Shown piece by piece: positions 57,923 through 64,000 of a DNA stretch of 64,000 nucleotides. The DNA is from Avena insularis (taxonomy: Eukaryota; Streptophyta; Magnoliopsida; Poales; Poaceae), in NCBI GenBank assembly GCA_023614405.1, contig CM042689.1:281425533-281489532 (forward strand). Reading direction: 5' to 3'. How positions within the stretch are numbered: position 1 is the stretch's first letter; each line of letters begins with the position of its first letter. The notes below the pieces were generated by a model. That model did not search any database. It saw nothing but the letters and a program-made list of their open reading frames with translations, and was not told the DNA's origin. The translations under genes and the position numbers were made by a program.

Positions 57923-60900
57923 TGACCCAACATATCACTGCATGATGTAGTACACTATAGTCGTTGACATAACACCAATGAAACACCGTTCACTAGTATT
58001 ACATCCCTCAGAGTGGTACAACAGAAATACAGTAGGTCCAAGACATGACTAGATGTTACAACTCGGCTCTTTACAAAAGATCCAGAGAACACTCTAGGTT
58101 AAAGAGAGAAAAAGAAACTTCTTACAAAGAAGAATCAAAGAATAACAACTTCAAATCTATCATACAATAAGACTAGTATCTAAACTATTGGGGCTTGTAT
58201 TGCTGCTATTGCAATACTCTACAGAAATAGGTTCTATGGCTAGAGATTTTATTCCTATTTAATCAGTAACTTCGTCTTCACTTTAGTTGATGTGTATGTT
58301 GACTTCCTTGACTTTATTGAAGATCTTGAGCTTTTGATGACGATTCCTGGAGCATAACTTGTTGTAGACGTTGTCTTAATGGCTTTAGAATCTAGCAAGA
58401 GTTAAGAAGATACATTGAGTACGAGCATAATCAGCAAGTTCACTAAAAAGGAGTGTTTAATGCACTATATCTATAGTCACAGACCGTAGTTCGTAGGCAA
58501 TGCAAGTTTTCGTAAATATTTCTTCAAAGGTTGCTTTTATTCTGAAAAGCTATGTCCGTCAGCCTTCACGGGTTTACCAGAACTTTCATGGAGTTCCTTT
58601 CCCGCCGCGTTCATTTCTCCTTTCCGGAACAGGGAGTAACAAGTTACAGTTCTTACACTCTGCAGAGGTGCGTTACTTTACCCATGACAAACCTTAGCCT
58701 TGTTGCACAACCAAGACATGACCTTGTCCATACTTCCTTGGTATGGGGCCCAGTGTAAGATCCAAGACAATCACTGCCCCCTTCGCGACCCCGCATGTCT
58801 CCTTGGTATACACCATGCCCATCCATTGAATTACGGCAATGGTTTGTACAGATCGTTAGATGCCAGAACTATCGTGGGATGTTGAGGGTTCCCACCTATA
58901 TGCTGCATATCCTCTATGAACTAACAATTAATATGCACGCTATGAGTGATAACAACCACGACCTGCACATCCGGATACATGCGAGAGGAAGAAGATACAG
59001 CTGACTTCTCTATCCCGTTCCAAATCTCATGGTTAACGCGTGATATACGGCGCAAGAATCACTGGCGACATTGGTTGTTAAGTCCTAGATAATATGTTCC
59101 TTTACCACCGGAACTTTTATAGTAGGTTATTAGCTCATGGTAAATAACCTATAATCACATTATTATGAAAATAGTGTTTTCTGACCTTTTTCAAATGCAG
59201 GTGATGAAAACACTGGATTTACAAAATACTTTACAGAAAATAATCAAAGGATATGAGCAAGTGTGAACTTGCCTTTTGTGATTGCAAGATTATGCACTCA
59301 CGGTCTTCGAGACAATATAAGATCCAATATCTAAAATCAGCATCATTGGTACGGTAAGTACTAATGTTTAAAGAAGCAAGATGTTATTATGCATAAGTAA
59401 TGTAATGTAATTTCGTAAACTCGAATTACCGGAACAAGCGCCGTCCTAGGGTTTGGATACTGGAAATGGTTCATTTAGAATGTGATGTACTTTTATATAA
59501 GCCTCACACCTATGCTTCTTATTAAGGCTTGTGAGTGGGTGTGAACAACATGTAATTATAAAACCATACAATAATAAGATACACACATGTGGAATGCTAC
59601 TCAAAGACTACTTATATAAGAATTGTTTATCTTAAAATTTTACTTTACAAGTAATGGCATTTATAAGGAACTTAAGTGTTTACAATCCTAAGTATACAAG
59701 TAAAGTATAAAGTAATGTGATTATTATTAATTGTCATCTGTTGTCTAAAGTGGCAAAAAGAATAACATTTGAAGAAAAGATTTCTTTACTAAGATTTAAA
59801 CAATCCTGATAGCTTTTAGAATATGAATGATAGATTGTGATTGATGTTGTTTATGCTTGCTTTGAATAGTCTGGACTTGAGATGCTTTAGGTCTTAATTA
59901 AAATAGACCAAAGTTAACTATAAAACACATAACAAGATTTTAGCATATATTTAAAGGCTTGTAGACTTAAAGTTAACTTCAAGAACAAAGATGGACTTAG
60001 GGTGTAATGCTTATGATATTTGTATCTTGTTCACTTTATAATGTTTCTTTAAAGTTAACTAGGGATGGTACTACTTTTATTTGAGTAGTGGTTTTTCCAA
60101 TATTATAATGGAATAGAATCATTTACCTTTTTATAAATGAGTGGTTATAGTTTATAAACAAGGAAATAATATTACTTAACTATTTATGAATTTGCTATAG
60201 TATTTTAGTAGGTTGATAAACTTATAGTTGAAGTAAAGGAAAAGATTTAATTTAGTCACAAATTATTCTTGAAGATTTTATATTGGATAAGGATCTTTTT
60301 AGAAAATAATCTACACTTATGGTTGAATGATAATTCAATAAAATTGTATTTAAAATGTGTTGAACCATTTTGACTTCATATTATCAACATTTAATACTAA
60401 TACTATTTATTAGACTCAATTGGCTAATTTTTAGAAATATTAGCAAATTTACCCTTATATGAATTATCAACTAAGGAAATAGGTTTAAATTTAATTTATT
60501 AAGTTGTTTAAATTTTTATTTACCTTAAAAGTGGAATATTACATTTTTAACATGTAGGTATTATTTTTGTGATCATTTTGGTATATTACATTTATTTTTA
60601 TGATATATAAATGATAAGGTTATATATTAAACATATTTTTCTGATTTATAAAACAAATGTTATTGAATTTTTAAGGTTTAATCATTTTGTAAAATTATTA
60701 AATATTTTTATTAGGTTTAAGATGACATCAGTAAACAAAACCCTAATTAATAAAACTTTCGGTACTAACCTATTCCTACCCACACAGACACTGACTGGTG
60801 GGCCAATGGCCACGTGATATGCTCAGGTTAGTGAATGCATTTGTTACTAGCCTTGCTTCTACTCACAGTCATTGACAGATGGGCCCTGGGCCATGTCACA

Positions 60901-63900
60901 TGCCACATGGGCAAAGACTAGTTAACCTGCAGACTCGACGCAAGGATGACGTTGCAGTGATGTTAGCACGGCCTCCACCGCTGGTGAATGGTCGCCGATG
61001 GTGATCTACAACGCCCCAGCAAGCGTGACTACCCTAGTTCGAACAAGCGCGTCATACTGAACCCAAAAGTGGCAGCGCTGATCAGGAATGGTCGTCGGAA
61101 CCTCGTCGGCGACGAACTCACACGACGGCGCTGGAAGATGGCCACTTCGGTGGTGATTTCGGAAACAATCTAGAAAAAGGACGACACTCGAGTGTTCAAC
61201 AACTCACCAGCAACGCGATGGTGTGGCCGGTGAAGCGAGGCAAGGTCAGAGACGATAGTGAGGTCAACGAATAACGCCAGGAACTGAGGGTGCAATTGGA
61301 CTGAGCAGTGCCTCCCCGACTGGTGCGAGTTGGGGAAAAAGAACTAGAGGAGCACGACAGTCTCCACTGTGGTCTCATCTGGTTGAGGCGAGCACAAAGT
61401 CGACGTCACCGGCTCACCTCCGAGCTAGGGTTCTCGGTGGGGAAAACGGATTTGCTCTGGAGGGCGAGAGAGAGGATAATATCGGTATCTATGGATATAA
61501 GAGGTCGTGGTATATCTTATCAACAAGGTCCGTGGTGGTGGCGAGCATCACAGCGGTCCAATTTCTGCTGACTACGGTGACCAGCATCGGGCGACGGCGC
61601 TCGTTCCAGAGAGCTGCTTGTGACATCGAGGAAGACGATGACGAAGCGGTATCTAGGCCTGGGCCGATGTGAAGCGAGCGGAGAGGGTTGGCTGCGGCTC
61701 GCGAGCAACGAATAGGACGAAGAGGAAATGGGCCGTGGGCTGGCACTACTAGTTTTCTCTTTTCCTTTTCTCCTTTCTGTTTTATTTTCAGATTTCTATT
61801 TTAACATTTGATTTGAATTTTTCTTATAGAAATTTATCTGCTAGATAATTGTAGCAATACTAAAATATATTTAGTATCATTTTGTGAACTTTTATTATGT
61901 ATTTTTATGTTCCTTTATTTTCTTTATATAAATCCTTTTTAATATTTTGTAAGGGCCTTTGTTATTAATTTTCTTTCTATAATAAACCATGGATTTGTTA
62001 AATGATCTTTCCTTATTTATTTATAAAACTTAGTTCTAGTTAATTTATAGTTTGGAGGGAAATATATATATATATTGTGGTCCTTTTCTTATTATATGAT
62101 ACACAAAGTTCTAGGGAATTAATATGGTTAATATTATTCTCATGAATTTAGGAAATAGCAGTGCATATATTTTATTATAACTAACACAGGAGTTAGGGTT
62201 TGAATTGTAAATACTTACCCTAGGGTTTAGGGTACTTAATATACTTATATTCTTTTATTAATGTGAATAAAGATTAATGGCTAAACATATTGTCTTTATG
62301 TTTGTGATCTTTAATGATATCACCCTTTAAAATAGAAAGTTATTTTCTGGAATGAATTATGAGAGAGAATAGATAAAGATAACTCCTAAGCACATATGGT
62401 TATGATAATTGGAAATGACAAAGATGTGCTTAAGTGATTTGCTATAGGAATATATTCCTATAAAGCATTGTGGAAATAAGATGATAGATCAATCATATGA
62501 AATGGATATTATGTTTGGTTAATGATTTAAAGTTGAGTGTTTACTAAGAATTCCTATCTTCTATAATTCACAATTCTTTACTTCTACTTAAATAATTCCT
62601 TTCCTAGATATTCTACTTCTTTATATCCATAATCATGTGTTAACATGATGATCTTTACTTTACAAAAACATTCTTATCCACCTTTATTCTTCTAAATCCA
62701 TTTATAAATTCAATGAGCTTGACACTAAGGCTTTTCATAATCTTCTTATATCAACACCTGGTTATATCCACTACTCTACTAATGATAACCTCTAACCCAT
62801 TAAGTGGTTACTTCTAACTCCATTCATACTCTTCCTTAATCATCCACCACTAATATTACTCCAGTAGATGTATATATCAGACTACTTTCCTCAAAAGTTT
62901 ACCATTCTTTAAGAGGAATAACACTACTTCAATAACTCCATGCTACTCTAGCTTCCGCTTAATTATACTGTCTTATATCTACTTAACTCCAGTATATTAT
63001 ATACAAACTTACATCATATCATGGTGACTTGTCATGGCTAACCTAGAATAACATATCTATACTAGGGTTCAATCATGTTCTATCCACCAATGTCACTTAT
63101 ACATGATATAAGCATTCAATCTTGGTGACTAAAGCATGATCATTATAATCCTTTGATTCTTTGTGATTTAGGTTTCCAGTTGGCTAATCAAGGCCTTCAT
63201 CAATACAACCTTGCAGTTGTATTGTGATTATCTGCTTAGTACCTCTAACTAAATAGAAGATACTACTTATTGACTATATTTGCTTGATCCAATAGGATTG
63301 CTCCTGGTAACTATCTTCAGAATTCATCCTTGTAAACTTCTTTGTTACCATACAAATATATATTCTAGATAACTCTTCTATCATTTCAGGAGTAAGTTAA
63401 CTCCATCAATTATCCTATTGATCTTATTCTCTTCCAACACTCCCGTCCTATAGATGATATTTAAATCTAGCATTACCACTTACCTCTTCTTACTTCTTTC
63501 ACTAAAGGACTTAAGTGAATGCTATGATGAGGACAAGATTTGCTAGGTCAAGAATTGATAGGTTAAGAATTGGTGAATCAATAGTTGATTACTCAACATT
63601 GATGAACAATAGATATTAGAATAAGATTCAATAGAGATGATAAGGATTGATATGGGAAGAAAGATATGTAGTGAATGGTCTTGAATTACTTTCCTTCCTA
63701 CTCAATACAACTAAAGGTTTAAGGTAAAGTATTACCATGATCCTTATGGTATAAATAGATAAGGATAAAATAGGTCAATAGTTAGTTATTACATTCTTGT
63801 TACTTGAGTTATATTCATAGCTTGACATTCATGGGTTATTGTAATGAATACTATGGAGTGATCACTTAAGGATCATATATTATCATTAAGTAATATGTTG

Positions 63901-64000
63901 TGGTTTAGTTTTATTATATTTAATCTACCCTTAGATCAAATCATGTTTACCCAAAGTAAGGTTTTAGCAAAGATCATATTGAAACTTATCGCAGTCAACT
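57923..64000. mobile_element. Element D: unidentified insertion in element C, leaving the window
   Basis: Starts TGACCCAACATATC at the exact point where element C pol coding stops, with TGTGG as the candidate 5-bp duplication (57918-57922). The sequence is AT-rich (57923-60780), then GC-rich (60800-61750), then AT-rich to the end. No open frame has recognisable domains, so this is probably a long LTR or a non-coding internal part. The start TG suggests an LTR element. Orientation and family are undetermined because the other end is not in the window. A (TA)n run lies near 62063-62076. Confidence 0.45.

Noticed and set aside
61196..61746. GC-rich stretch in element D with short frames, considered as a gene
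   Set aside because: Frames are short, on both strands, and without domains or splice structure; it probably belongs to an LTR or leader.

Overview
The window is a transposon-dense stretch of a grass nuclear genome, most likely Triticeae (wheat, barley, rye or Aegilops). The evidence is two Stowaway MITEs (CTCCCTC...GAGGGAG, TA duplications), LTRs of the Angela/BARE/WIS copia type (TGTTGGAGATATGCCC...), a CACTA element with TTTGCCGTGT subterminal arrays, L1-type LINEs with a zf-RVT tail, and Ty3/gypsy elements of the dual-RNase-H (Tat) kind that carry an antisense extra ORF. No bacterial-type operon, CRISPR array, rRNA or tRNA gene was seen.

The only host gene recognised is a homologue of TTC27 (Emw1 family, tetratricopeptide repeats), present as two pieces on the + strand. 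Piece 1 (5954-16988) is the last ten coding exons with consistent phases and GT/AG introns, ending in a natural stop; it has an in-frame TGA in its first exon here, and one intron holds a decayed copia element. Piece 2 is exon 1: it starts at 27291, is cut at 27566 by an LTR retrotransposon, and resumes in frame at 50892-51019 with a donor site. The two pieces look like the 3' end of one copy and the 5' end of a downstream head-to-tail copy, both disabled.

Layout: 1-5033 LINE (-); 5281-5431 tail of another LINE (+); 5954-17880 TTC27 copy 1 with copia at 9967-13900; 17915-18616 duplicated segment with two Stowaways; 20446-20720 minisatellite; 20724-24083 short TIR transposon split by a 2.6-kb CACTA (20983-23589); 24293-26087 PIF/Harbinger-like element; 27291-51019 TTC27 copy 2 exon 1 split by element A; 51020-52450 its presumed intron; 52451-57922 gypsy element C (-), truncated; 57923-64000 element D, inserted in C and leaving the window.

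The stack inside exon 1 is three levels deep. Element A (27567-50886, -, non-autonomous, TSD CCGCT) was entered by gypsy element B (32035-47841, +, TSD CCACC). The antisense gene of B was entered by two solo LTRs in opposite orientations (40087-41743, TSD GGAAG; 41847-43736, TSD CGCCA). Every level has a matching 5-bp duplication, so the order of events is readable from sequence. All element genes carry stops, frameshifts or lost catalytic residues. The clearest unusual signals are the exon split, the gag frame of B that opens inside its LTR, the intron-bearing antisense genes of B and C, and the hairpin-unit array in element A.
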